A DNA stretch of 31,284 bases from Bacillota bacterium (lineage in GTDB: Bacteria; Bacillota; Clostridia; Lachnospirales; Lachnospiraceae). The position numbers were made by a program, and so were the translations under genes. The stretch is taken from positions 1 through 31,284 of the forward strand of contig JAEZNB010000092.1 of assembly GCA_023441965.1 (NCBI GenBank), read 5' to 3'. This document shows, one piece after another, positions 7,149-14,598 of this stretch. Every line of letters begins with the position of its first letter. Positions within the stretch are counted from its first letter, which is position 1. The notes below the pieces were generated by a model. The model searched no databases, was not told the DNA's origin, and saw nothing but the letters and a program-made list of their open reading frames with translations.

Positions 7149-8510
7149 CTATCGCTTCCATTCCACCTTGGCATCCGCTAAGGCTTCCTCCATCCTTGAG
7201 ATAATCTGATCCATATCCTCAAGGGTGATCACCGCTGCCGGCTCAAAGCGGATACATTTTGCATTGACTAAGGTACCTGCTGTGAGAACCCGTCTGGCAA
7301 ACATACCCTTCGCCACCGAGTAGCCCACCTCACTAGTTACAAATTCCACACCGATCATCAGACCGATTCCACGAACCTCTGTTATAACAGAGGGATATTT
7401 TTCTTTCAAACCCTTGAGCCCCGAAAGCAGATATTCTCCCTTGCTTGCACACTGACCCGGGATATCCTGCTCCAGCATATACTTGATCGTTGCAAGGGAA
7501 GCGGCACAGGCCAAGGGATTACCGCCAAAGGTCGGTGATCCGAGCAGCCAAGGATTATCGATCAAGGCCTGGGTCCACATATGGGGTCTGCAGATAATTC
7601 CCGTGATCGGCATGATTCCGCCACCGAAGGCTTTACCGAAGGTCATGATATCCGGAACCACCCCTTCTGCCTCGCAGCGGAACATCGTTCCGGTTCTGCC
7701 CATACCGGTCTGGATCTCATCGAAAATCAAGGCCACTCCGTATTCATCACAGATTTCCCTTACCTCCTGCAGATATCCCTCCGGAGGAATTATAATTCCC
7801 GCTTCTCCCTGAATAGGTTCCAGAATCACACCGGCTACCCTTTCTCCGACAGCCACCAAATTACGGATTGCTTTTCTGATGTCTGACGCATTCCCGTATT
7901 CCACGTGCTGCACCTGCTGAACCAAGGGCAGATAGGGTACACGATAGGTTCCCTTTCCTGCCATGGACACTGCCCCCATGGACTTCCCATGAAAGGCTCC
8001 GACAGTAGAGATGAACCAGCTCCCTCCATTGGCGATTCTGGCCAGCTTCAAGGCCATTTCCACTGCTTCCGCACCACCATTTGTAAAGAAGCATTTTTCC
8101 AGATTGCCGGGTGTTATTGCTGCCACTGCCTTTGCCAGATAACCTCTTAAGGGGTCTAATAGCTCCTGAGAATGGAGGGCCTGATGATCCAATTGCGCTT
8201 TCACCGTATCAAGGATCTCGGGATTTCTGTGACCACAGGTGTAGATACCAAAGCCGCCCAGACAATCAATAAATTCCTCTCCATATAGTCCAGAGCAGTA
8301 AGCCCCATAATCCTTCCACTCTACAACTGCTGCATTCGTAGATACAGACTTGCGGTATTTCAGCCATCCGGGGCTGACATAGGTGTCGAAGTTCTCCAGG
8401 GTCTCCTGGGTTAGCTCCTCCTTCTCCGCATCCGTCATCTCATCGCTGTGAATGAATCTGATTACCTTATTCAATTCCTTTAGTACCTGCTCTTTGTCTC
8501 TCATAATCAT
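7149..8510 (-). CDS. patA: Putrescine aminotransferase
   Basis: A class III PLP aminotransferase of about 453 residues, closely resembling E. coli PatA/YgjG: SPGWLKYRKSV, EFIDCLGGFGIYTCGHRNP, LHSQELLDPLRG, GAFHGKSMGA, VILEPIQGEAGI, DEIQTGMGRTG, the Schiff-base lysine in MTFGKAFGGG (Lys293 from this start), and TFGGNPLACAA. It moves an amino group from putrescine to 2-oxoglutarate, giving 4-aminobutyraldehyde. The start is one of two ATGs two codons apart (8510 or 8504), downstream of AAAGGCAAGG; I cannot separate them. The gene lies just after potD, so uptake and first catabolic step are coupled. Cadaverine may also be used, as in the E. coli enzyme. Confidence 0.9.
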   Translation of the reverse strand: MIMRDKEQVLKELNKVIRFIHSDEMTDAEKEELTQETLENFDTYVSPGWLKYRKSVSTNAAVVEWKDYGAYCSGLYGEEFIDCLGGFGIYTCGHRNPEILDTVKAQLDHQALHSQELLDPLRGYLAKAVAAITPGNLEKCFFTNGGAEAVEMALKLARIANGGSWFISTVGAFHGKSMGAVSMAGKGTYRVPYLPLVQQVQHVEYGNASDIRKAIRNLVAVGERVAGVILEPIQGEAGIIIPPEGYLQEVREICDEYGVALIFDEIQTGMGRTGTMFRCEAEGVVPDIMTFGKAFGGGIMPITGIICRPHMWTQALIDNPWLLGSPTFGGNPLACAASLATIKYMLEQDIPGQCASKGEYLLSGLKGLKEKYPSVITEVRGIGLMIGVEFVTSEVGYSVAKGMFARRVLTAGTLVNAKCIRFEPAAVITLEDMDQIISRMEEALADAKVEWKR

Positions 8511-8543
8511 TACCTTGCCTTTCAGTGTTATCTGTATGAACAA

Positions 8544-9611
8544 TTATTTGGTGAATTCAGCCCACATTTCGCTATATATATCTATTGTTTTTCCTATATT
8601 TTTCACATAATGGCCCTTTGCGATCATATCAGCCGGTATCATAATGGCCGGGTTATTCTTATAAGCCTCATCCATTAAGGCTGTGCCCGCAGTATTCGGA
8701 TTCAAATAAGGAAATTCGCTTACGATCTCCTTATTCACCTCAGCCTTCAGAACATAGTCAATGAACTTATAAGCATTCTCTACATTCTTCGCCTCCTTCG
8801 TGATGCAGAGGTTATCGAAGAACAGATACATTCCTTCCTCCGGGTAGGCGACAGCCAGGTTCTCATTTTCTTCCAGGGCGATCGCCGCTTCCCCACTCCA
8901 GAACAGGCCTGCGGAGGTTTCCTCCGTAATCATCAGAGTCTTAGGTGAATCACTGTCAAGACTCTTGATATTCGGCTTAAGCGTTAAAAGCTTATTCTTG
9001 ATTTCTCCCAACCTGCCTGCCTCGGTCTCATTCATATCGTAGCCCATACTAAGGGAGGTAATACCGATGATGGCTCTGAAATCATCCAAAACAACGATGG
9101 AGTTTTTATAATCCGTCTTGAAGAGCTCCTCATAGGTTGTAAAATCAGCACCCGCAGAGACCAGGTTTTTATTATAGATGATCAGGCCCGCACCACCCAG
9201 GTAAGGAGCAGAATGCCGATTGCCCGGATCGAAGCTGGGATTCAGATAAGCCGCATCAATATTCTTAAGATTGGGTAATTTCTTTAAGTCCAGCTCCAGC
9301 AATAGGCCCTGGGAGATCATATTCTCAACCATATAATCACTGGGGCAAACGATATCATAGGTGCCTGCCGTACTTCCGTTTACCTTTGCCAGCATCTCTT
9401 CATTGCTGGAGTAGGTCTGCATTTTCACATCGATTCCCGTCTCCTTTTCGAAACCGGTAATCACGGAGTCCGGCAGATATTCCGTCCACATAAACAGATT
9501 CAAGCTACCTTGATCATCACTCTTTTTTCCACAGCCGGTGAGGGAAAGGATGAAAACTGCCATCATAAATATTATCAACTCTTTTTTCCCCAGTACCTTA
9601 GATTTCTTCAT
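8544..9611 (-). CDS. potD: Spermidine/putrescine ABC transporter substrate-binding lipoprotein
   Basis: A 355-residue extracytoplasmic binding protein. It has a type II signal peptide with lipobox LTGC, then a PotD/PotF-like domain starting LNLFMWTEYLPDSVITGFEKE-type sequence, with YDIVCPSDYMVENM, GLIIYNK and LFWSGEAAIA later, the last two in the region lining the polyamine site. The start is the ATG 8 bases after AGGAGG; the earlier ATG is only 2 bases from it. It is the last transporter gene (order A-B-C-D) and precedes the catabolic genes. A small stem-loop in the gap upstream may raise its relative expression. Putrescine is favoured as ligand from the downstream genes. Confidence 0.9.
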   Translation of the reverse strand: MKKSKVLGKKELIIFMMAVFILSLTGCGKKSDDQGSLNLFMWTEYLPDSVITGFEKETGIDVKMQTYSSNEEMLAKVNGSTAGTYDIVCPSDYMVENMISQGLLLELDLKKLPNLKNIDAAYLNPSFDPGNRHSAPYLGGAGLIIYNKNLVSAGADFTTYEELFKTDYKNSIVVLDDFRAIIGITSLSMGYDMNETEAGRLGEIKNKLLTLKPNIKSLDSDSPKTLMITEETSAGLFWSGEAAIALEENENLAVAYPEEGMYLFFDNLCITKEAKNVENAYKFIDYVLKAEVNKEIVSEFPYLNPNTAGTALMDEAYKNNPAIMIPADMIAKGHYVKNIGKTIDIYSEMWAEFTK

Positions 9612-9657
9612 AACCATATCCTCCTTTTATTTAATAAATTTCGTATCAGTTTAATCT

Positions 9658-9671
9658 GCCGGCGATCCGGC
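9658..9671 (-). other. Intercistronic stem-loop between potC and potD
   Basis: GCCGG and CCGGC arms around a 4-base loop in the 79-bp potC-potD gap, with no T-run after it. It fits a small mRNA-stabilising hairpin 5' of the binding-protein cistron better than a terminator. Confidence 0.4.
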
Positions 9672-9690
9672 CTATAGAACACATTATGCT

Positions 9691-10488
9691 TTAAGCTCTT
9701 TGCCCCTTCTTCCCGGAATCTCTCTGTGTCAGAACTGCTGCCAGAATGGTGATGACCAGTACAATCGTTGATAAGGCATATACATCCGGCGTAACCCCTG
9801 TCTTCGTCAGCTCCATAATCTTTAAGGGGAAGGTATTGCTTCCCGGTCCTGTGGTAAAGAAGCTAATGATGATATCATCTATGGATAGGGTAAAGGATAA
9901 GAAGGCTCCTGCTATCACACCGGGAAGAATGATCGGCAGGGTCACCGTAAAGAAAGTCTTTATTCTTCCGGCGCCCAGATCCATCGCCGCTTCCTCCACA
10001 GATTTGTCGAAGCCTGCCAACCTTGCATTGACCGTGAATACAACAAAGGGAATGCAGAAGGTTGCATGGGCGATGATCAACGATACCAGTCCCATGGGTA
10101 CCTGAGAGATGTTGAAAATGGCCAGTAAGGAAATACCAAGAACAATCTCAGGAATGACTACGGGGATATAAAGCAGCGTATCGATGATCCCCTTCCCCTT
10201 GAATTTGTATTTTGACATACCGTAGGATGCCATGGTTCCGATCACGGTAGCTATGATGGTACTTACCAGGCCCACAATCAGGGTATTCCCATAGGCCTGA
10301 AGCAATGCATCATTCGTAAAGAGCTTGCCATACCAGCTGACTGTAAAGCTTTCGAATTCAATATTTCTTTTTGAAGTATTGAAGGAGAACAATACCACAA
10401 TCGCTATGGGCAGGTAGAGAAAGAGATAAATAAGCCCGTCGTAGAGCCTGCCAAGCCTTCTGATTTGACCTCTTCTTGCTTCTCTCAT
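9691..10488 (-). CDS. potC: Spermidine/putrescine ABC transporter permease PotC
   Basis: A 265-residue inner-membrane permease with about six hydrophobic segments (first at about 17-37). The cytoplasmic loop EEAAMDLGAGRIKTFFTVTLP is the EAA motif that contacts the ATPase. It ends with a basic tail. The ATG follows the potB stop by one base and uses a GGGGTGAT-like site inside the end of potB, indicating translational coupling. With PotB it forms the membrane channel of the polyamine importer. Confidence 0.9.
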   Translation of the reverse strand: MREARRGQIRRLGRLYDGLIYLFLYLPIAIVVLFSFNTSKRNIEFESFTVSWYGKLFTNDALLQAYGNTLIVGLVSTIIATVIGTMASYGMSKYKFKGKGIIDTLLYIPVVIPEIVLGISLLAIFNISQVPMGLVSLIIAHATFCIPFVVFTVNARLAGFDKSVEEAAMDLGAGRIKTFFTVTLPIILPGVIAGAFLSFTLSIDDIIISFFTTGPGSNTFPLKIMELTKTGVTPDVYALSTIVLVITILAAVLTQRDSGKKGQRA

Positions 10489-10489
10489 A

Positions 10490-11359
10490 TCACATCACCC
10501 CCAGATCCTTCATATCTCCACCACAACGCTTATAGATGGATACCAGAATAATAATCAATGCAATCAGTAGGATGGAAAAGGCTGCACCAAGGGGCCAGTT
10601 ATTCGCCGCCTTGAACTGTGCTTCGATCAGATTACCGATCAGCTGTGACTTGCCTCCCCCCATAATATCTGATACGAAGAAATATCCCAGAGAGGGTATA
10701 AACACCAGTATCGTACCGGAGAAGATACCGGGAGCGGTTAAGGGCAGGGTTACATGCAAAAAGGTTCTGCTGCTGTTTGCTCCAAGATCCTTCGAGGCCT
10801 CCAGTAAGCTAAAGTCCAATTTATCGATGGAAGCATAAAGCGGTAATGCCATATAGGGAAATAGGATGTATACCATACCAAGCAGAACCGCACCTCTGGT
10901 GTAGAGGATTTCCAAGGGCTGATCTATGAGGCTCAAGTTCATTAAAAGGGTATTTAACAGTCCGGTTTTGCCAAGAATGGTCTTCCAGCCATTCAGGCGG
11001 ATCAGGGAATTGGTCCAGAAGGGAATCATAAGCAACAGCATCATAAGTGCTTTTTTCTTCTTCCCTGCCCTAGCCATATGATAAGCAAAGGGATAACCGA
11101 AGAGGATAGCGACTACGGTTGTCAGCAAGGCCAGTACAAAGGAATTCTTATAGATATCCAGATAGATCGGATTTAACAGCTCCTTATAATTGCTGAAGGT
11201 CAGCCTGTATACTACTCTGTAACCATCTGTAGACAAAAAGCTTAAGCACAGTACATAGACCAAAGGGACAGCCACTAAGAGGATCAGCCACAGGGTAACT
11301 GGGGTAACCGTCGTTAATAAGGGTATCGTCTTGTTTCGAAAGGAATGGCTTTTTCTCAT
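10490..11359 (-). CDS. potB: Spermidine/putrescine ABC transporter permease PotB
   Basis: A 289-residue permease of the binding-protein-dependent family. An N-terminal membrane helix (about 17-40) is followed by five or so more, with the EAA loop LLEASKDLGANSSRTFLHVTLP in the second half. The sequence PFWTNSLIRLNGW in the middle is typical of PotB-type proteins. The start codon directly abuts the potA stop (TGAATG), so translation is coupled. It pairs with PotC and the PotA ATPase. Confidence 0.9.
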   Translation of the reverse strand: MRKSHSFRNKTIPLLTTVTPVTLWLILLVAVPLVYVLCLSFLSTDGYRVVYRLTFSNYKELLNPIYLDIYKNSFVLALLTTVVAILFGYPFAYHMARAGKKKKALMMLLLMIPFWTNSLIRLNGWKTILGKTGLLNTLLMNLSLIDQPLEILYTRGAVLLGMVYILFPYMALPLYASIDKLDFSLLEASKDLGANSSRTFLHVTLPLTAPGIFSGTILVFIPSLGYFFVSDIMGGGKSQLIGNLIEAQFKAANNWPLGAAFSILLIALIIILVSIYKRCGGDMKDLGVM

Positions 11360-12493
11360 TCACACCCCTCCTAAATTCACATTTTCAATCACGTTATAGA
11401 TCACATGATCTCTGGATTTCATCACGACCGCATCCTCCAGGTTCCAATAAATATTCACCACTTCACCAACCCGAGGTATCTCATCTGCTGCAATTCTGCT
11501 AAGCTTGAGGGTTTGACCGTTACCGATCACGATATTGCTTTTTATGATATTACCTACATAGATCTGTTCCTTGACGATCCCCTGAATACTGAAGCCATCG
11601 ATTTCATCCTTGGAAACCTTAAGCTTCTCCGGTCTCACACAGGCATATACCTTCTCTCCTTCTTCGAAGGTCATGGGTCCGTCCGGTCTGGCCATGGCTT
11701 CACCAACCTCCAGTCCTAAGGTGATTTCCCTACCATGCTGTTCCTTGACCGTGGCTTCAAAGATATTGGACTCTCCGATAAAGTCAGCTACAAATCTTGT
11801 CCTGGGTTTTTCATAAATTACCTTTGGCTTATCCAACTGGTCCAGATAACCCTGATTCAGGATGGCAATCCGGTCACTCATCGTCAGGGCCTCCTCCTGA
11901 TCATGGGTCACATAAATAAAGGTGATTCCCAGCTTCTTCTGCAGGCTCTTCAGCTCCAGCTGCATTTCCTTTCGAAGCTTAAGATCAAGGGCTCCCAAAG
12001 GCTCATCCAGAAGAAGGACCTTGGGCCTGTTGATCAAGGCTCTGGCTATGGCAACTCTTTGCTTTTGTCCGCCGGATAACTGACTCGGGTATCGTTTGTC
12101 ATAACCGTTCAGCTGTACCAGCTCCAGCATTTCCTGTACTCTGTGGGAGATCTCAGCTTTTGGAACCTTCTTCATCTTCAGCCCATAAGCAATGTTCTGA
12201 AAGATATTCAGGTGGGGAAATAAAGCATAGCTTTGGAACACGGTATTGACATTCCGTTCAAAGGGCTCCTTATTTTCAACATTTTCACCCTCCAGGAGGA
12301 TCTGCCCGTCTGACACCTCCTCGAAGCCACCGATCATCCTTAGCAGGGTGGTCTTGCCACAGCCGGATGGACCAAGCATGGTCAGAAATTCTCCTTCATA
12401 AATCTTCAGATTGAAATCATGAACCACATGATTCTCTCCGTATTTCTTATTCACATTTACTATTTCAACAATCGCCTTCCGTTCCTCTATCAT
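11360..12493 (-). CDS. potA: Spermidine/putrescine ABC transporter ATP-binding protein
   Basis: A 377-residue ATPase. Walker A GPSGCGKTT is at 41-49, Q-loop in TVFQSYALFPH, signature LSGGQKQRVAIARAL, Walker B VLLLDEPLGALD and switch His in YVTHDQEEA. The C-terminal third (about 240 on) is the beta-rich TOBE region found in PotA/MalK-type ATPases. The start at MIEERK has AGGAG 8 bases upstream; the longer frame would start at TTG before that site. A strong intrinsic-terminator-like hairpin lies only about 30 bp upstream, between the PII gene and potA, so potABCD expression probably depends on read-through. Confidence 0.92.
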   Translation of the reverse strand: MIEERKAIVEIVNVNKKYGENHVVHDFNLKIYEGEFLTMLGPSGCGKTTLLRMIGGFEEVSDGQILLEGENVENKEPFERNVNTVFQSYALFPHLNIFQNIAYGLKMKKVPKAEISHRVQEMLELVQLNGYDKRYPSQLSGGQKQRVAIARALINRPKVLLLDEPLGALDLKLRKEMQLELKSLQKKLGITFIYVTHDQEEALTMSDRIAILNQGYLDQLDKPKVIYEKPRTRFVADFIGESNIFEATVKEQHGREITLGLEVGEAMARPDGPMTFEEGEKVYACVRPEKLKVSKDEIDGFSIQGIVKEQIYVGNIIKSNIVIGNGQTLKLSRIAADEIPRVGEVVNIYWNLEDAVVMKSRDHVIYNVIENVNLGGV

Positions 12494-12528
12494 AATTATC
12501 ACTCCTTCAGAGTTTGACAAAATAGAAA

Positions 12529-12570
12529 AACAGCAAAGCTGCTAACCGTAAAGTCAGCATCTTTGCTGTT
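12529..12570 (-). terminator. Terminator/attenuator hairpin between the PII-like gene and potA
   Basis: On the minus strand AACAGCAAAG and CTTTGCTGTT form the outer 10-bp stem, with a further imperfect stem inside, followed by TTTTTCTATTTT. A second copy of the 5' arm (AGCAAAGATGCTG, 12575-12587) lies just upstream and could pair with the same 3' arm, giving two competing foldings. The potA start is about 30 bp beyond, leaving no room for a separate promoter. Confidence 0.65.
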
Positions 12571-12603
12571 GAGACAGCATCTTTGCTTTTCATTTTACCT
12601 TAA

Positions 12604-12948
12604 TTAGATTGCATCATTACCTCTCTCGCCGGTTCGGATTCTCATTACATCCTCGACATTCTTAATGATCACCTTACCGTCCCCTACCTGACCGGATGCC
12701 ACTTTATCCCGGACATCCAGCAGAATATCTTCCACCAGCTCATCCCTGACGATCACTTCAATCTTAATCTTCGGAATTAAATTTATCGTGGTCCGCAAGC
12801 CTTTAAACTCCACCGGAGAGGTATCACCGAGCTGAATACCGCAGCCCATGATACTCATCACTGACATACCGCCACAGCCATGCTTCTGCAAGATTTCTTT
12901 CACCACTTCAAGCTTCTCAGGTTTAATATACATGGTTATCTCTTTCAT
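12604..12948 (-). CDS. PII-family (GlnB/GlnK-like) signalling protein without the uridylylation tyrosine
   Basis: A 114-residue PII protein: MKEITMYIKPEKLEVVKEIL at the start, the T-loop region 36-58, the B-loop SGQVGDGKVII (85-95) that binds ATP, and the C-terminal RIRTGERGNDAI typical of the family. Compared with E. coli GlnB, the T-loop has about two extra residues and Phe48 stands where the modified Tyr51 should be, so uridylylation is unlikely. ATP/ADP and 2-oxoglutarate sensing may persist. GGAGG lies 6 bases before ATG. It is the first gene after the strong promoter at 13121-13149 and is linked through an attenuator-like hairpin to potABCD. A role gating polyamine uptake or nitrogen flow is inference. 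Confidence 0.88.
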   Translation of the reverse strand: MKEITMYIKPEKLEVVKEILQKHGCGGMSVMSIMGCGIQLGDTSPVEFKGLRTTINLIPKIKIEVIVRDELVEDILLDVRDKVASGQVGDGKVIIKNVEDVMRIRTGERGNDAI

Positions 12949-13048
12949 ACGCTTCCTCCATTCTTATTCATAAATTCAATTCCTGACTTCAGCTATGCAA
13001 AGTCCGCAGGTGCCTGTTATCACAGATGCAGGTCCATGATATCAGAAA

Positions 13049-13081
13049 AGCGTTCAAGTGGATCCGATCCACCTAAACGCT
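13049..13081. other. 33-bp palindrome in the leader of the PII-pot operon
   Basis: Near-perfect dyad with arms AGCGTT...GTGGATC and GATCCAC...AACGCT. It falls about 33-65 nt after the predicted transcription start, in a 166-nt leader, and is followed on the minus strand by a short TTTT only. It could be a leader hairpin, an operator, or a weak terminator for the upstream regulator gene. Confidence 0.5.
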
Positions 13082-13120
13082 CTTGTTTGTGTATAACCTA
13101 TTTCGTTTTAATTTACTGGA

Positions 13121-13149
13121 AGTATATCAATTGTGCGTTATATTGTCAA
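13121..13149 (-). promoter_or_regulatory. Strong sigma-A-type promoter of the PII-potABCD-patA operon
   Basis: On the minus strand a perfect TTGACA (13144-13149), a 17-bp spacer and TATACT (13121-13126). The spacer holds AACGCACA (13132-13139), identical to half of the dyad at the regulator's own promoter (13791-13804), so the XRE-cupin protein probably binds here. The predicted start is near 13114. Confidence 0.8.
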
Positions 13150-13167
13150 CCACTATTTTTACTTTTT

Positions 13168-13722
13168 TTAATTCCAGGTAAAAGTTACGATAAATTTAGC
13201 CAATTTGTCACTGTTATTGATATATTTATGCTGGGTGTCGGTCGGGAAACGGAGGGTATTCTCTTCCTCCACCTCATAGCTCTTCCCATCTACCTGAACA
13301 ATCAGGGTTCCGGAGGTTACCGTAAGGTATTCGTAGGTATTGTCCCCATGTCCGTCGGAGGAATACTCTGAATGTGCTTCCAGAAGCATCAGATAGATCT
13401 CAAAGGTTCGGTCCTCCTCATAGGGAAAATACTCATAAGCCTTGAACTCCTCCCCCTCACTGCTGATGGAGGGCTTTAGATCCTCCTTTCTCATCAGGAC
13501 CACATCATTTTTTGCTGCACTGATCAGTGAGTTGAAGGAAACTCTAAGCCCGCTCACAATCTTGCCAAGCGTCTCAACCGTTGGGATGGACACGCCCCGT
13601 TCAATCTGCCCCAGCATACTTTTACTGATTCCTGTCTGCTTCGCAACATCATCCAGGCTCATTTCTCTTAGGGTACGGATCCTCTTTAAATTACGGGCTA
13701 CATTTTGTGTGATATATTCCAT
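13168..13722 (-). CDS. XRE-family regulator with C-terminal cupin domain (PuuR-like architecture)
   Basis: A 184-residue DNA-binding protein. A XRE helix-turn-helix occupies about 8-64 (MSLDDVAKQTGISKSMLGQIERG is the HTH) and a cupin ligand-binding barrel about 100-184 (TYEYLTVTSGTLIVQV, EENTLRFPTDTQHKYIN). This architecture is that of E. coli PuuR and relatives that sense small metabolites. It sits directly upstream of the polyamine operon, so a polyamine, GABA or aldehyde signal is plausible. Its own promoter carries a TGCGTT-TT-AACGCA dyad over the start site, consistent with autorepression, and a half-site recurs in the operon promoter. Regulator class is firm; ligand and target are inference. 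Confidence 0.88.
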   Translation of the reverse strand: MEYITQNVARNLKRIRTLREMSLDDVAKQTGISKSMLGQIERGVSIPTVETLGKIVSGLRVSFNSLISAAKNDVVLMRKEDLKPSISSEGEEFKAYEYFPYEEDRTFEIYLMLLEAHSEYSSDGHGDNTYEYLTVTSGTLIVQVDGKSYEVEEENTLRFPTDTQHKYINNSDKLAKFIVTFTWN

Positions 13723-13790
13723 AGAAATCCTCCATGCTGCCTACGCCTATGAACCTAGGCTACAGCACAAATTTACCGTACAAAAATATG

Positions 13791-13804
13791 TGCGTTTTAA
13801 CGCA
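13791..13804. promoter_or_regulatory. Candidate operator TGCGTTTTAACGCA
   Basis: A 14-bp dyad (TGCGTT, 2-bp centre, AACGCA) just downstream of the -10 of the regulator's promoter, overlapping it by one base. The TGTGCGTT arm recurs at 13132-13139 between the -35 and -10 of the polyamine operon promoter. This is the best candidate site for the XRE-cupin protein. Confidence 0.55.
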
Positions 13805-13833
13805 TTATATAACATATACATTTCTATGGTCAA
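13804..13833 (-). promoter_or_regulatory. Promoter of the XRE-cupin regulator
   Basis: On the minus strand TTGACC (13828-13833), an 18-bp spacer and a perfect TATAAT (13804-13809), ending in the operator dyad. It lies 8 bp past the stop of the acetyltransferase gene, so the regulator is its own transcription unit. Confidence 0.7.
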
Positions 13834-13840
13834 GTGTTTT

Positions 13841-14359
13841 TTAGGAGCCCTTCTGCTTGCTAAATTCAGAAGCCAACCTGGTCAGTGCTCCCTCCTGTAC
13901 CCGATAGCCGGTCCACTCATCCATCGCAACTGCTCCCATTTTTTTATAGAAGCCAATGGATGGCCGATTCCAATCCAGGCAAGACCATTCCAGTCTTCCA
14001 TAGTTCCGCTCCACACACAAATTCGCAACAAAGGAGAGCAGGATTTTTCCGATTCCTTTTCCTCTCATTTCGGGCTTCACATATAGATCCTCCAAATAGA
14101 TCCCAGGTCTCCCCAAAAATGTGGAAAAGTTGTGGAAGAAGAGGGCAAAGCCTACCGGTCTGCCATCATATTCACCGATCACAACCTCAGCCATCCTTCT
14201 CTCAAACAGGTATTCTGATAAAACATCCTCTGTAGCCACCACATCCTCCAGCATATTTTCATAGGCAGCCAATTCCTTGATGAACTCTACAACCAAAGAA
14301 GCATCCTTCGCCTTGGCGAATCTTAACTTGAAATCAGCTAAGTCAGTATCTATAAACAT
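13841..14359 (-). CDS. GNAT acetyltransferase, diamine/polyamine N-acetyltransferase (SSAT)-like
   Basis: A 172-residue GNAT enzyme. Motif A is YVKPEMRGKGIG (93-104, acetyl-CoA pyrophosphate loop), preceded by YLEDLYV (88-94), and motif B is LDWNRPSIGFYKKMGA (128-143). These stretches, together with the following WTGYRV, resemble the spermidine/spermine N1-acetyltransferase subgroup. The start is firm (GGAGG 7 bases upstream). It is next to the polyamine regulator and transporter, which supports a role in acetylating polyamines to detoxify or divert them. It is separated from the regulator by that gene's promoter. A different amine substrate remains possible. Confidence 0.75.
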   Translation of the reverse strand: MFIDTDLADFKLRFAKAKDASLVVEFIKELAAYENMLEDVVATEDVLSEYLFERRMAEVVIGEYDGRPVGFALFFHNFSTFLGRPGIYLEDLYVKPEMRGKGIGKILLSFVANLCVERNYGRLEWSCLDWNRPSIGFYKKMGAVAMDEWTGYRVQEGALTRLASEFSKQKGS

Positions 14360-14491
14360 TTATACGCCTCCATTGTATCAATATTGACTTTTTGTCTATC
14401 AAAATCCTAATACATCGCCTGTATCTCTCATTCGCTTGTAAAAAGTCTTTTAACAGATAATAGTACTTCATACTTTTTGTCATAATAATAA

Positions 14492-14524
14492 GTCTTCGAT
14501 GATTTATATTTTATCATAGAAGAC
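14492..14524. other. Inverted repeat after the pxp cluster
   Basis: GTCTTC-x-ATGAT and ATCAT-x-GAAGAC arms around a 9-bp AT-rich loop, followed on the minus strand by TTATTATTATG. It could be a weak terminator for the liv-pxp cluster ending at 14599. The 239-bp gap also must hold the acetyltransferase promoter, which I cannot place with confidence. Confidence 0.4.
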
Positions 14525-14598
14525 CTATTCTCATCGAGTATTTATTTCCTGGTTCCGTAGTTTCCTCCTACTCCTAGGTCTCATACCGGAACATCTGC

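Noticed and set aside
13442..14086. 214-residue plus-strand open frame
   Set aside because: It is antisense to the XRE-cupin regulator and acetyltransferase genes, both strongly supported. Codon pattern is that of a mirror frame.
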